Assembly: GCA_001485295.1 (NCBI GenBank)
Contig: BBOA01000006.1
Location: 1 to 64,000 of the forward strand
Length of the DNA stretch: 64,000 nt
From: Type-B symbiont of Plautia stali
GTDB taxonomy: Bacteria; Pseudomonadota; Gammaproteobacteria; Enterobacterales; Enterobacteriaceae
Direction: 5' to 3'
Part shown: piece after piece, positions 1 to 7,849 of the stretch
Layout of the letters: each line of letters begins with the position of its first letter
Numbering within the stretch: the first letter of the stretch is position 1
Notes under the pieces: generated by a model
Seen by the model: only the letters and a program-made list of their open reading frames with translations
Databases searched by the model: none
What the model was told of the DNA's origin: nothing
Made by a program: the position numbers and the translations under genes

Positions 1-1
1 C

Positions 2-39
2 AAGAAAAAGCCCTCTGCGTCAGCAGAGGGCTTTTTCTT
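2..39. terminator. Strong bidirectional hairpin terminator
   Basis: A perfect 17-bp inverted repeat with a 4-nt loop (GTCA) is flanked by A-rich and T-rich sides, so it can terminate transcription in both directions. It lies downstream of the leftward yhdZ remnant. In E. coli yhdZ sits beside the end of an rRNA operon, so this may also be the terminator of an rRNA operon just outside the window; that part is inference. Confidence 0.85.
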
Positions 40-109
40 TGCTGCGATCGCCATTTCCAGAGATAAAAAAAGCTAGAATTAGTCCGGGGCGTCGATTCAG
101 CTGTTAGCC

Positions 110-546
110 TTAGTGAATAACCTGCGACAGAAAGGCGCGTGTGCGCTCCGACGTAGGGTTAGAGAAGGTCTGCGGCGGCGCCATATCCACGATCTCGCCG
201 CGATCCATAAAGATCACGCTGTCAGTTACGGTACGGGAAAAACCCATCTCATGCGTGACGCATAACATCGTCATGCCATCGTCCGCCAGCCCAATCATCG
301 TATCCAGCACTGAAGTGGGTTCATCAAACAGCATAATTTTTGGTTTCATACAGAGCGAGCGCGCAATAGCCACGCACTGCTACTGTTCGCCAGAGAGTTG
401 TCCCGGAAACTTATGTGTATGCTTTGCGATACGCACACGCTCCAGATAATGGAGCGCCAGCTCTTCCGCCTCTTTTTTCTATGTTTTACGGACCCAAATC
501 GGCGCTAGGGTGCAGTTCTGTAAAACCGTCAGATACGGAAAAAGTC
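110..546 (-). pseudogene. yhdZ: Amino-acid ABC transporter ATPase YhdZ/AapP, C-terminal remnant
   Basis: This encoded the ATP-binding subunit of a polar amino-acid importer. The reading frame runs from a segment resembling FPHLTVLENC through the signature region (LSGEQ) and the Walker B/D-loop region (IMLFDEPTS) to the usual C-terminus ERTRAFLSQVIH. It is dead. The N-terminal half with Walker A is missing. There are in-frame TAG stops at 479-481 and at 380-382 (second Q of the usual LSGGQQQR). About nine residues after DEPTS are missing in frame, removing the D-loop. The 5' end is fused by deletion directly to yhdY near position 547. Confidence 0.9.
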
Positions 547-1315
547 AGCGCCTACGGCAAAATTATCAGTATCTGCGTTTTCCAGTAGCCGAGTGCCAGC
601 GACTCCGCCGCTTCGTACTGACCTTTCTGCAGCGCCTGCAAACCGCCACGTAGCACTTCGGCGACACAGGCCGACTGGAATAAAATCATTCCTACCAGCG
701 CACGCACCAGCTTATCGATAGTAGTGCCTTCCGACATAAACAGCGGAAGCATCACCGAGGACATAAACAGCACGGTAATCAGCAGCACGCCGCGCCAAAA
801 CTCAATAAAAATAATCAACGGCGCGCCGGCGATGCCAACTGCAGTGATAATCAGCGTTAAGATCAGTCCGCCCCATTGACGCGTCTCGACACGTTCCAGC
901 CCGAAGATGCCGTCATACATCAGCAGCCAGACGGTTAGGGGGTAGATCACCGCCTAGCAGGCGATATAGCGGCCGCGATTTGATAAACATCGGGTATCTC
1001 TAGCACCAGCGCTAGGTTAATGCGCCATCGCAGCTCATGCGGATAGAGTCCATACATTAAACTGGCCGAAACGCGCATGAATAAACACCTAGCAAGCGCC
1101 TTCTTTAGTGCAGTTGGCGCGCGTTTCGCCAATCCAGTTAGCCTAGAACACTAGCCACTCCAGCGCTGGCGGGATTGCCTGCCACATTAGCCAGAGGCAG
1201 AACAGAGTCAGCAGCGAGTTAAACCAGCTGGAGAAGAGATTTTTTTGCGCCTAGACCCAGGCGCGCCTCAGCGGCGTAGTGGCCGCCGCGAGGTTTCATG
1301 TATGGTAACAGACAT
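547..1315 (-). pseudogene. yhdY: Amino-acid ABC transporter permease YhdY/AapM, degraded
   Basis: This was the second membrane permease of the YhdWXYZ (Aap-type) importer. The central part is recognisable ([47 protein letters not shown]), including the EAA-type loop that contacts the ATPase. An N-terminal part starts near 1315 just after the yhdX stop. Damage includes TAG stops replacing Trp/Gln early in the gene, a frameshift near 950, an in-frame loss of about 20 residues before FIEFWRG, a TAG after ILP, and loss of the C-terminus at the junction with yhdZ. No functional product is expected. Confidence 0.88.
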
Positions 1316-1330
1316 TGTCATCCCGCTCTC

Positions 1331-2485
1331 TTAGCGCTCAACCAGCGCAATTTTGCGGTTATACATACTTATCAACAGGGAAATAATTAGGCTAATCAAC
1401 AGATAAACGACCATAGTGATGGCGATGGTTTCGATCGCTTGGCCCGTCTGATTCAGCACTGTACCGGCAAACAGCGACACCATATCGGGGTAGCCGACGG
1501 TGGCTAGCGAGGAGTTTTTCACGATGTTGAGATACTGGCTGGACAGTGGCGGAATAATGACCTGACGCAACGTCACCGGATTGGGCAATCCCAGCGAGCG
1601 CGCAGCCTCATGCTGACCGTGCGGCACAGACTGAATGCCGGCGCGGATCACCTCGGCGATAAACGAAGAGGTATAGATTGAGAGCGCCAAGGTTAGGACC
1701 GCTAGTTCAGGGAACATGACGAGGCTGCCGCGGAAGTTAAAGCCGCGCAGTGTTGGCACATCTCAGTACGTGGCGGCGCCGAAAACGAGATGCTCCACTG
1801 TGGGAAACAGCACCAACATAGCGAGAGCGGCCGGCTATATACGACGCAGCTGACCGGTTTTGAGCTGGATTGCTTGCGATGATAGCGAAACAGCGCATAG
1901 TTGCCCGCTGTGGCGCAATAATAAACGGCTAGGAGCTAGGCGCATACTGCGGCTAGGACACATAGAGTCCGCGGTTGCTGACGAAAGCGAGATCGAAGGC
2001 GCTTAACGCCTGACGCGGGCCGGGAAAGTTGAGCAGTACTACGAAGTACTAGAAAAAGATCTGCAGTAGCGGCGGAATATTGCAGAAGGTTTCAATAAGT
2101 TTTCAATATAGATCGTTGAGAGGTTCGCAGTAGCCAGTTATCCGACAGGCGCGCCAGACCGATAAAAAATCCCAGCAGCAAGGCGAGAACGATACAAAGC
2201 GCGGAAACCAGCAACTTATTATTCGTCAGGCCACCAGAAAAACGCGTGCATAGGTATCGCCTTCGGGTGTAGTCGATCAAATGCTGGATGATGCCGAAGC
2301 CGGCGCTGCGCTCAAGAAAACCAAAACCGGACGTAATGCCGCGGCTGGCAAGGTTGATGACCGTGTTGTGGAGCAGATAACACACCACGATAAACACCAC
2401 GACGATGGCAATAATCTGGTAAAGCTAGGCGCGAACCGCGGGTACCGAATGAAATGTCCCTTTCCACGTTTGGGCGATGTGACAT
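1331..2485 (-). pseudogene. yhdX: Amino-acid ABC transporter permease YhdX/AapQ, degraded
   Basis: This was the first permease of the YhdWXYZ importer. The N-terminal frame starts at 2485 (MSHRPNVERDISFGTRGS) and carries family segments such as GFGFLERSAGFGI and DNWLLR. The C-terminal 142 residues at 1331-1759 are open and well conserved (IYTSSFIAEVIRAGIQSVPHGQ through the last membrane segment). The middle (about 1760-2090) is broken by frameshifts and TAG codons, and a TAG lies near 2427 in the N-terminal frame. It is followed by yhdY after about 15 nt, consistent with the original operon. Confidence 0.88.
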
Positions 2486-2551
2486 GTTGAAACCTCAGAG
2501 ACAAAGCACAGGCAGGACGCTGCACGGCGCGGCATCCCGTGAACATGATGG

Positions 2552-3529
2552 TTAGCAGACCGGCGGGGCGTACTGGACGCCGCCCTGATTCCACAGCGCG
2601 TTTCGGCCGCGCGCGATTTTCAGCGCGCTATCTTTGCCCACATTGCGGTCGAACACTTCTTGGTAGTTGACGACCTGCTTAATAATAATGATGTTATAAA
2701 CCCACTTATTGTCGAGCTTCAGGTCTTTGCCGAAGTCGCCTTACGCGCCTAACAGATGCGCTATATCCAGCGTGGTCGGTTTGGCAGTCATCTGATCGAC
2801 GTTCTTGAGTTTATGCCCGTCTCTTCGGCATTTAGCATGGCGTAGAGCGACCATTTAACGATGGTGAACCAGTTATCGTCGCCACGACGCACTAACGGGC
2901 CCAACGGCTCTTTCGAAATCACTTCCGGCAGAACGATAAACTCATCTGGCTTGCCGAGTTTGATGCGCAGTGCATAGAGCTGCGACTGGTCAGACGCTAA
3001 GGTATCACAGCGTCCGCTGTCGAGCGATTTGGCGGATTCGTCGGAGCGATCGAACGTCACAGGGGTATACTGCATTTTGTTGGCTTTGAAAAAGCCCGCG
3101 ACGTTAAGGCTCGGTATCGGTGCCTGCCTAAATAAAGACGGTCACGCCGTCCAGCTCTTTCGCTCTCTTCAGGCCTGCTTTCTGGTGGGTCAAAAAGCCG
3201 ATGCCGTCGTAGTAGTTGACGCCGGCGAATGACTGCAAGGCAGTAAAGTGCTCTTTGGTGGTCAGCGGCGTATATTTAACTTTGCTGGCGCCGCCGAAAA
3301 CGCCTGCCGCGTCTGCGCGGCAGGCGTCTACGTCGATACTAGAGAAAGAGAATTTGCCGCTGGCGTCGGCGTAAGAAAAGGCCGGCAGCCCATCGCTAAT
3401 ACCGTAATACCGTACTGCACGAAACCTTTCTTCTTAATCGCATCCAGTGTGGTGCTGGCGTGCGCCTACTGGGTAACCGCGAAAAGCGTAGCGGCGGAGC
3501 GACCAACATAGAGAGCATCATTTTTTCAT
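2552..3529 (-). pseudogene. yhdW: Periplasmic amino-acid binding protein YhdW/AapJ, degraded
   Basis: This was the substrate-binding protein of the YhdWXYZ importer and the first gene of the leftward operon. The ATG at 3527-3529 is followed at once by a frameshift in an A-run (MKK then stop, where MKKMMLS would be expected). A central block at 2788-3075 reads in frame (SGRCDTLASDQSQLYALR, PLGPLVRRGDDNWFTIVKW). The C-terminal block ends NALWNQGGVQYAPPVC with a TAA at 2552-2554. Further frameshifts lie near 2800 and between 3075 and 3500. Confidence 0.88.
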
Positions 3530-3716
3530 AAAGGTCCTGTATGGCATAACTATATTGTTATGTTTGATGCGCGCTTTGCCGCGCGCTGTAACCTGTCTAT
3601 GGCAGTCAGCCCTCCTTAGCTCTGCAAAACCAATTCCAAGTTTGCAGAAACGTGAGTGGCTTAGAAAGATCTCTTCTTCTTCTGAAGAATTAGGAAAGCA
3701 GCATTACTATCGTGCA
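3530..3716. promoter_or_regulatory. Upstream region of yhdW up to the prophage insertion
   Basis: No gene is visible here. The segment should contain the leftward yhdW promoter, now cut off from its original upstream DNA by the Mu-like insertion. I see no motif clear enough to name. Confidence 0.35.
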
Positions 3717-3722
3717 CCAAAA
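3717..3722. repeat. Left copy of the 6-bp target-site duplication CCAAAA
   Basis: CCAAAA immediately precedes the left end of the Mu-like element and is repeated exactly at 20053-20058 directly after the right end. Mu-type transposition duplicates 5-6 bp at the target. Confidence 0.85.
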
Positions 3723-3765
3723 TGATAGGACGTGAGATATTTAAAAGGGAAACGTGCGATAAATG
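3723..3765 (+). repeat. Left inverted terminal repeat of the Mu-like prophage
   Basis: This 43-bp end begins TGAT and ends with the block ACGTGCGATAAATG. It matches the reverse complement of 20010-20052 without gaps at 32 of 43 positions. The CGATAAATG core resembles MuA-binding end sites of phage Mu (recalled, not searched). Confidence 0.85.
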
Positions 3766-3805
3766 TGGATCTACCTGGGACAAACTGGATCTATCTGGGA
3801 CAAAT
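3766..3805. repeat. Two tandem 20-bp repeats next to the left prophage end
   Basis: Two adjacent copies, 3766-3785 and 3786-3805, share TGGATCTA and CTGGGACAAA and differ at 2 of 20 positions. They directly adjoin the left terminal repeat. They could be extra transposase or regulator binding sites or simply a slippage duplication. Confidence 0.6.
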
Positions 3806-3952
3806 CAGGGTGATTAAGTTACATATAGTGAAACAGGAATCATCACTCAAATCGATCGATTATTTAAATCATATCCCTGCTGGGATTACAACCCAAGACC
3901 CAGCAACAAAAGAATGATGCTGCATATCATATTTAACAAAAGGTTTTCCTGG

Positions 3953-4614
3953 ATGCAAAAGTATTATACAGCGGATTCAGCTAATGGGTTGTTTGAGAGT
4001 GGGGTGTCTGAGTTTTGTATAGTTGGACTAGGTGATTATACTCCTAAGCAACCTGAAAAGCTGATTTCCTCAATCAAATGTATCCCGAAGGCTTGTCGAA
4101 ACACGGTTACAACTATCTCTATAACCCGAACATCATGATGGGAAACCTGACCCATGCAAGCAAAGCCTTGATGATTGGCCTGGTATTTGAACTAGTACGT
4201 CGTAGTCATTTCCCAGAGAAACCGTCGCGGTATCAATCATTATTTGCTTGTCAACAAGTCAGCGAGGCTAAACAATTCAGAGAATTACTGGCAGATGAAA
4301 AAGAGAATGATCAAATAAGAAAAGCTTCAATATATGAAGTTATTACACAGAGAACGGTTCACCATGGGGATATGGAACTAGTAAAAAGTGATTGCCCTGT
4401 GCTGGATCTTTATCGCCGAGCACATCTTTATTGGTCTGGTGAAACAGTTCCTTATAAAGATGGGGGGGGAACCATTCTGGGAGATACTGATCCCGCTGCC
4501 TGTATTAATTGGACAACGGGTACCAGAATAACAGCTTACTTGCAGGCGTTATATCGTGATGTTGCTGCCACATTTCCGATCATCACTGTGTTATTTTCGC
4601 CTTCAGCGAAATAG
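3953..4614 (+). pseudogene. DUF2441-like prophage cargo gene, frameshifted
   Basis: Translation from ATG 3953 gives MQKYYTADSANGLFESG and continues to PEK near 4060. The sense then moves to another frame (ADFLNQMYPEGLSKHG onward), which runs to 4614. Restoring one A in the GAAAAGCT run joins the two into one protein of about 220 residues. Features such as the YPEGLSKHG segment, FPEKPSRYQSLFA, an ASIYEV segment and a DM...YW pattern resemble DUF2441 proteins as I remember them. The function is unknown and an ADP-ribosyltransferase-like fold is only speculation. Base composition is more AT-rich than the tail module. The 3' end overlaps the convergent gene at 4536-4778 by 79 bp. Confidence 0.55.
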
Positions 4615-4778
4615 CTTTTCCTCTCTTCCAGAGATATCAGTGCTCCCTTTAAATCTTTTATCGCTTCACAGGGATCACTAGCATTGACACTCAGCGTATA
4701 GGTTATATTTTTCTCTCCTGCTCTAATACCAAAGAGGTAATCAAATTTATTTTTGGGTAGTGTCATATTAGCCATCAT
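4536..4778 (-). CDS. Hypothetical protein (80 aa) in the prophage
   Basis: A leftward open frame starts MMANMTLPKNKFDYLFGIRA; internal starts at codon 2 or 5 are also possible. It lies just downstream of mor, in the same direction. The product is soluble, with a charged C-terminal half (LISLEERKSYFAEGENN). I recognise no family. The last 79 bp overlap the convergent cargo gene, so one of the two 3' ends may be an artefact of decay. Confidence 0.5.
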   Translation of the reverse strand: MMANMTLPKNKFDYLFGIRAGEKNITYTLSVNASDPCEAIKDLKGALISLEERKSYFAEGENNTVMIGNVAATSRYNACK

Positions 4779-4816
4779 GCCGTCCTAATGTTTCATTAAT
4801 GTGAAATAAAAAATCA

Positions 4817-5185
4817 TCATCCAGCCTGATTATCTTCAAACAGACTGCCCTGAATACGTGCCAGCTCTTCTTTCTTAACACGCTTGACTACCGAGTAAAT
4901 CCACTGTAGCGAGACTTCGTACTTGCGTGCCAGGGCGCGGTGGTTATGGCCATTGAAGTCGGCAAATATCTCCCGGTCGCGCTGGTTAATTTTCCACATT
5001 AGCCCCATCGGAAAATAGACATTCTGCCCGCCCCAGACCCGCATCATTTGGCTGGCGACGGCATCGCCTATCTGGCTGGCAACAGCGGGGTCAATGTCAA
5101 TAATCTGTCTGACGATCTGCGCCGTGTGGTCGGCCAGCTCAACCAGTAACTCCGGCCCTTTGCTACGAAAGGTATTCTCTAGCAT
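4817..5185 (-). CDS. mor: Mor family middle-operon transcription activator
   Basis: Mor of phage Mu activates the middle promoter between early and late expression. This 122-residue product starts MLENTFRSKGPELLVELADH and has the central dimerisation region (YFPMGLMWKINQRDREIFADF). A C-terminal helix-turn-helix follows (HRALARKYEVSLQWIYSVVK), as in the Mor/C family; Mu Mor is 129 aa. I chose ATG 5185 because ATGCTAG overlaps the gemA stop by 7 nt with GGTGAGGG upstream; a start at 5215 is also open. It appears intact, but no middle or late genes follow it. Confidence 0.85.
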   Translation of the reverse strand: MLENTFRSKGPELLVELADHTAQIVRQIIDIDPAVASQIGDAVASQMMRVWGGQNVYFPMGLMWKINQRDREIFADFNGHNHRALARKYEVSLQWIYSVVKRVKKEELARIQGSLFEDNQAG

Positions 5186-5601
5186 GAGGTTGCCCTCACC
5201 ACGCGTTTTTGCCACTGCTTGAGTTTCTCGATAACCTGGCTGGCCTGTTGGCTATCCAGCCAGTAAGGTGAATCACAACCGGTTTCCCGTTTAATAAAGT
5301 GGGCCAGGGCTGTTGCTGACGCATCACGGACAATGCCCTCATCGGCCATTGCCTGCCACAGGGCCTGCATTTTATGGAGTTGCGGACGGTCGGTCTGCTT
5401 TTTCGTCGTGGGTTGAGTCGGTTGAATACGAAAGCCTTTGGCTTTCAGGGCGTTTAACACTTGCGCTAGTTGACCGATATTCAGGGCTTTTGCCGAGGTT
5501 TCTCCCGTTAGCCTGTGCAGCATCTGGCGGTAAGTGGTGTCATCCAGTTTGAGATGATGGGCGGCAACATGGATTAACTGCAGGTATTTTTGTCGGGTCA
5601 T
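5179..5601 (-). CDS. gemA: GemA-like early phage protein (gp16 family)
   Basis: This 140-residue protein matches the Mu GemA/gp16 family (DUF1018), which precedes mor in Mu and affects host gene expression and DNA topology. The N-terminus MTRQKYLQLIHVAAHHLKLDD, the DDTTYRQMLHRLTG segment and the C-terminal WLDSQQASQVIEKLKQW are typical. It overlaps mor by 7 nt, so the two are translationally coupled. It seems intact. Confidence 0.85.
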   Translation of the reverse strand: MTRQKYLQLIHVAAHHLKLDDTTYRQMLHRLTGETSAKALNIGQLAQVLNALKAKGFRIQPTQPTTKKQTDRPQLHKMQALWQAMADEGIVRDASATALAHFIKRETGCDSPYWLDSQQASQVIEKLKQWQKRVVRATSC

Positions 5602-5654
5602 CGGAGGCGTCCTTTATCGTTGTAGTCTGGGTCAGGATTCCTTATGCCATTAAT

Positions 5655-5685
5655 AAAAAAATAATCCTTCGAGTTTTGAAGGATT
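5655..5685 (-). terminator. Rho-independent terminator inside the early module
   Basis: An 8-bp stem (AATCCTTC/GAAGGATT) with a 7-nt loop is followed on the minus strand by a run of seven T. It separates the small early genes (5739-6333) from gemA-mor, so gemA-mor either needs read-through or its own promoter. Confidence 0.7.
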
Positions 5686-5738
5686 ATAAAATGAATATCG
5701 TTATTATACAATTGAATGCACAAAATGCTGCTTTTCCG

Positions 5739-5918
5739 CTATGACTTCTTCACGCAAATCGCCCTGGCATCAATATCCTTGAAGGTTTCAAATTTTTCTG
5801 CGAACTGTTTGGCGGCCTGTTGACAGGCGGTTGCCGTGTCAAACTCCTGTGTATGCAGGGAGGGAAAAGCATTATCGCTATAAGGACTGGCGTACATGGC
5901 TAAAATTAATATCCACAT
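5739..5918 (-). CDS. Small prophage protein, 59 aa
   Basis: The ATG at 5918 follows a strong ribosome site (GGAGGG, 5-6 nt spacing on the minus strand). The product begins MWILILAMYASPYSDNAF, so it has a short hydrophobic N-terminus that may be a signal or anchor. It then has a polar, alpha-helical part (ACQQAAKQFAEKFETFKD) and ends AICVKKS. I do not recognise the family. The good ribosome site and position in the early operon support it being real. Confidence 0.6.
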   Translation of the reverse strand: MWILILAMYASPYSDNAFPSLHTQEFDTATACQQAAKQFAEKFETFKDIDARAICVKKS

Positions 5919-5932
5919 GGTGGCCCTCCTCG

Positions 5933-6166
5933 TTAACCGGCGGGTTTATTGTGAGTGTGTGGCGTTGATGGCGAATTTGTCGTGATACCTTTTAGTGGCA
6001 CGACATCCCAGTTAAGTATCCAGGCGCTATAAGGCTGTCCGCAGTGTGGGCAGGCCAGCAGCAGGTCAATTCCCCACTCGCCGCTTTCCGGTTGCTGGAT
6101 AATCCGGGCCTGGGCAGGGTTCAGGTGACGGGTTGCCTGATGGCAGCTGATGCAGGTAATACTCAT
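5933..6166 (-). CDS. Small zinc-ribbon-like prophage protein, 77 aa
   Basis: The product has two CxxC knuckles, CISC near residue 5 and CPHC near residue 39, about 30 residues apart, as in zinc-ribbon proteins. The C-terminus is Thr/Pro/His rich. Its ATG overlaps the stop of the upstream 56-aa gene (TTATGA arrangement), indicating translational coupling. Role unknown; the location suggests an early phage function. Confidence 0.65.
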   Translation of the reverse strand: MSITCISCHQATRHLNPAQARIIQQPESGEWGIDLLLACPHCGQPYSAWILNWDVVPLKGITTNSPSTPHTHNKPAG

Positions 6167-6333
6167 AACGGGTTTTCCTTATCTGAGTCGACGATGAGTC
6201 CGGCCAGTATCCCGAAGGCATGTTGAAATTCACAATACGCGGCGGCAGTATGGTCTGCCCGCAGGTGATGCATGGCGCGGTTTATGTGCCTTTCAATCTG
6301 GCGGCGCAGAGGTTTTATTTTCTGATAGCTCAT
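6163..6333 (-). CDS. Small prophage protein, 56 aa
   Basis: The product begins MSYQKIKPLRRQIERHIN and continues with a basic helical region (RAMHHLRADHTAAAY) and an FGILAGLIVDSDKENPL tail. Its ATG overlaps the stop of the methyltransferase gene in an ATGA junction, and GGAGGTGA within that gene's last codons serves as its ribosome site. Its own stop overlaps the next start. Family not recognised. Confidence 0.6.
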   Translation of the reverse strand: MSYQKIKPLRRQIERHINRAMHHLRADHTAAAYCEFQHAFGILAGLIVDSDKENPL

Positions 6334-7322
6334 GAGGTCACCTCCTGCGCCAAGGGTGTAATAATGACGTTTGACGGTGGGATTGTTTTAGTGGTGTCCA
6401 GGGTCAGGGCGTGCATACAGGCAGCGATGAAGTTCTCGGCCTGTGGCGCGTTGAGGGTGTTACCGTAGGCGCGCCGTCGTCCCACTCTGTTGGTAATCCC
6501 ATTAGCCAGCGGGAGTGTGCCGGGTTCAACTGGCCGCCACTTGCCATCCCGGCAGAAGAGCCAGTCAGCATCTTGCCAGAAGCCGTTAGTCGGACAGGTG
6601 GTGTCATTTGTGTCCATCCCGTCAGACAGGCAACGTCCTGTAAATTTGACTGTCTCCCTGCTTGTTTTCGGGCCAAAACTTTCTTCCAGTCCTGATAGGC
6701 ATTTTTTATGTTGCCGGCGGTCGGCGTTGGCCAGCCCGTTAACCACACCACCCTCCCCAGCAGGGCATTGAGCGACACATTCGGGCATTCCCTGCCATCC
6801 TTTCCGTCCCGCGTGGTGGGCGTGGGCCATCCAGTAGAGTCGTTGTCTGATGTGCGGCGCACCGAAGCCCGCAGCTCATAAATCGAACGCTGCTGAGGTG
6901 TAGCCCGTTGCTTCCAGGTCAGTCTGTACAAGGTCGGGCCAGGCGAGTCCGTCAGGGCTTGCAACTTGCTCACCAAAGATAACGCCAGGTTTGTACTGCT
7001 GGATGAGGTGGAAGAACGCGTGCCATAAGTGCCGCTCGTCAGCAAATCCCTTTCCCTCGCCTGCCGCGCTGAAAGGCTGGCACGGGCAACTGCCTGTCCA
7101 CACGGGTTTATCATCGGGCCATCCGGCTTTTCGGAGGGCGTATGACCAGGTGCCGATACCAGCGAAGAAATGGCACTGGGTATAGTCTCGCAGGTCATCA
7201 GGGTTCACCTCCTCAATGGAGCGTTCATCGACATCGCCGGGCGCAATATGCCCGGCGGCGGCTATCAGGTTTCGCAGCCACTGCCCCACATAGGGGTCAG
7301 TGTCATTATACCAGGCGCGCAT
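6330..7322 (-). pseudogene. Phage DNA (cytosine-5) methyltransferase with an internal TGA
   Basis: One reading frame of 330 codons encodes a C5-cytosine methyltransferase. Motif I is [17 protein letters not shown], the catalytic PCQ loop is [17 protein letters not shown], a GEQV segment stands in place of motif VI ENV, IRQRLYW follows, and the C-terminal motif region is [16 protein letters not shown]. The frame is interrupted only by TGA at 6876-6878, where relatives as I recall them have Cys (DLCAAG). Such enzymes protect phage DNA from host restriction. TAATG overlap with gam upstream and ATGA overlap with the next gene show an early operon. The single stop should yield a truncated protein lacking the target-recognition part. 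Confidence 0.85.
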
Positions 7323-7849
7323 TACTGCACCTCCTGTTCGAAGGGCGTAATAATGAAATCGTCAAGCTGGTGATGAAAGGTAATGCCGCGAATATTAAGG
7401 GGCCGGATGGTATCCTGATTTTTTAGCAGGGCATTTTTATCCACCTGTGCCTTGCGAATAATGCAGTGGTGTTGCCCGTTTTCTTCCAGCGCTTGCAGGA
7501 TATCGTCCATCCCTTTTAGCGAAACGGACGGCAGGCGGTTACGCCATGACACCTCGCCGGTTATCAGGTTGGCGGTTTTGGTTTTGCCGTTTTGGGTCAG
7601 CTCCTCCCGGTTGGCCTCGCACCAGGTCTGGATACCTTTTTGCAACAGGGTTATCCGGGCTTTCATGGCCTCAATATCAGCCGCATGCTGATGCGTTAAC
7701 CGTGCGGTTTCATCATTAATCTGCGTCTCCAGCCGGGTCATTTCCCGCTGGATATCGCCCATCCGTTTAATATCGTCCATCACCTGTTCGAGGGTTTGCG
7801 GCGTGCAGGTACCCGCCGCGGCTTTAAGCCGCGTTATTTTCTTTGCCAT
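7322..7849 (-). CDS. gam: Host-nuclease inhibitor Gam (Mu family)
   Basis: This 175-residue protein matches Mu Gam (174 aa), which binds double-stranded DNA ends and shields them from exonucleases, a bacterial relative of Ku. Visible features are the long coiled coil (EQVMDDIKRMGDIQREMTRL, then an EAMKARITLL segment), TANLITGEVSWRNRLPSV and KALEENG-type segments. It heads the leftward early module. No clear ribosome site precedes the ATG. The sequence directly upstream is already the truncated sheath gene, so its native promoter was probably deleted. Confidence 0.88.
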   Translation of the reverse strand: MAKKITRLKAAAGTCTPQTLEQVMDDIKRMGDIQREMTRLETQINDETARLTHQHAADIEAMKARITLLQKGIQTWCEANREELTQNGKTKTANLITGEVSWRNRLPSVSLKGMDDILQALEENGQHHCIIRKAQVDKNALLKNQDTIRPLNIRGITFHHQLDDFIITPFEQEVQ

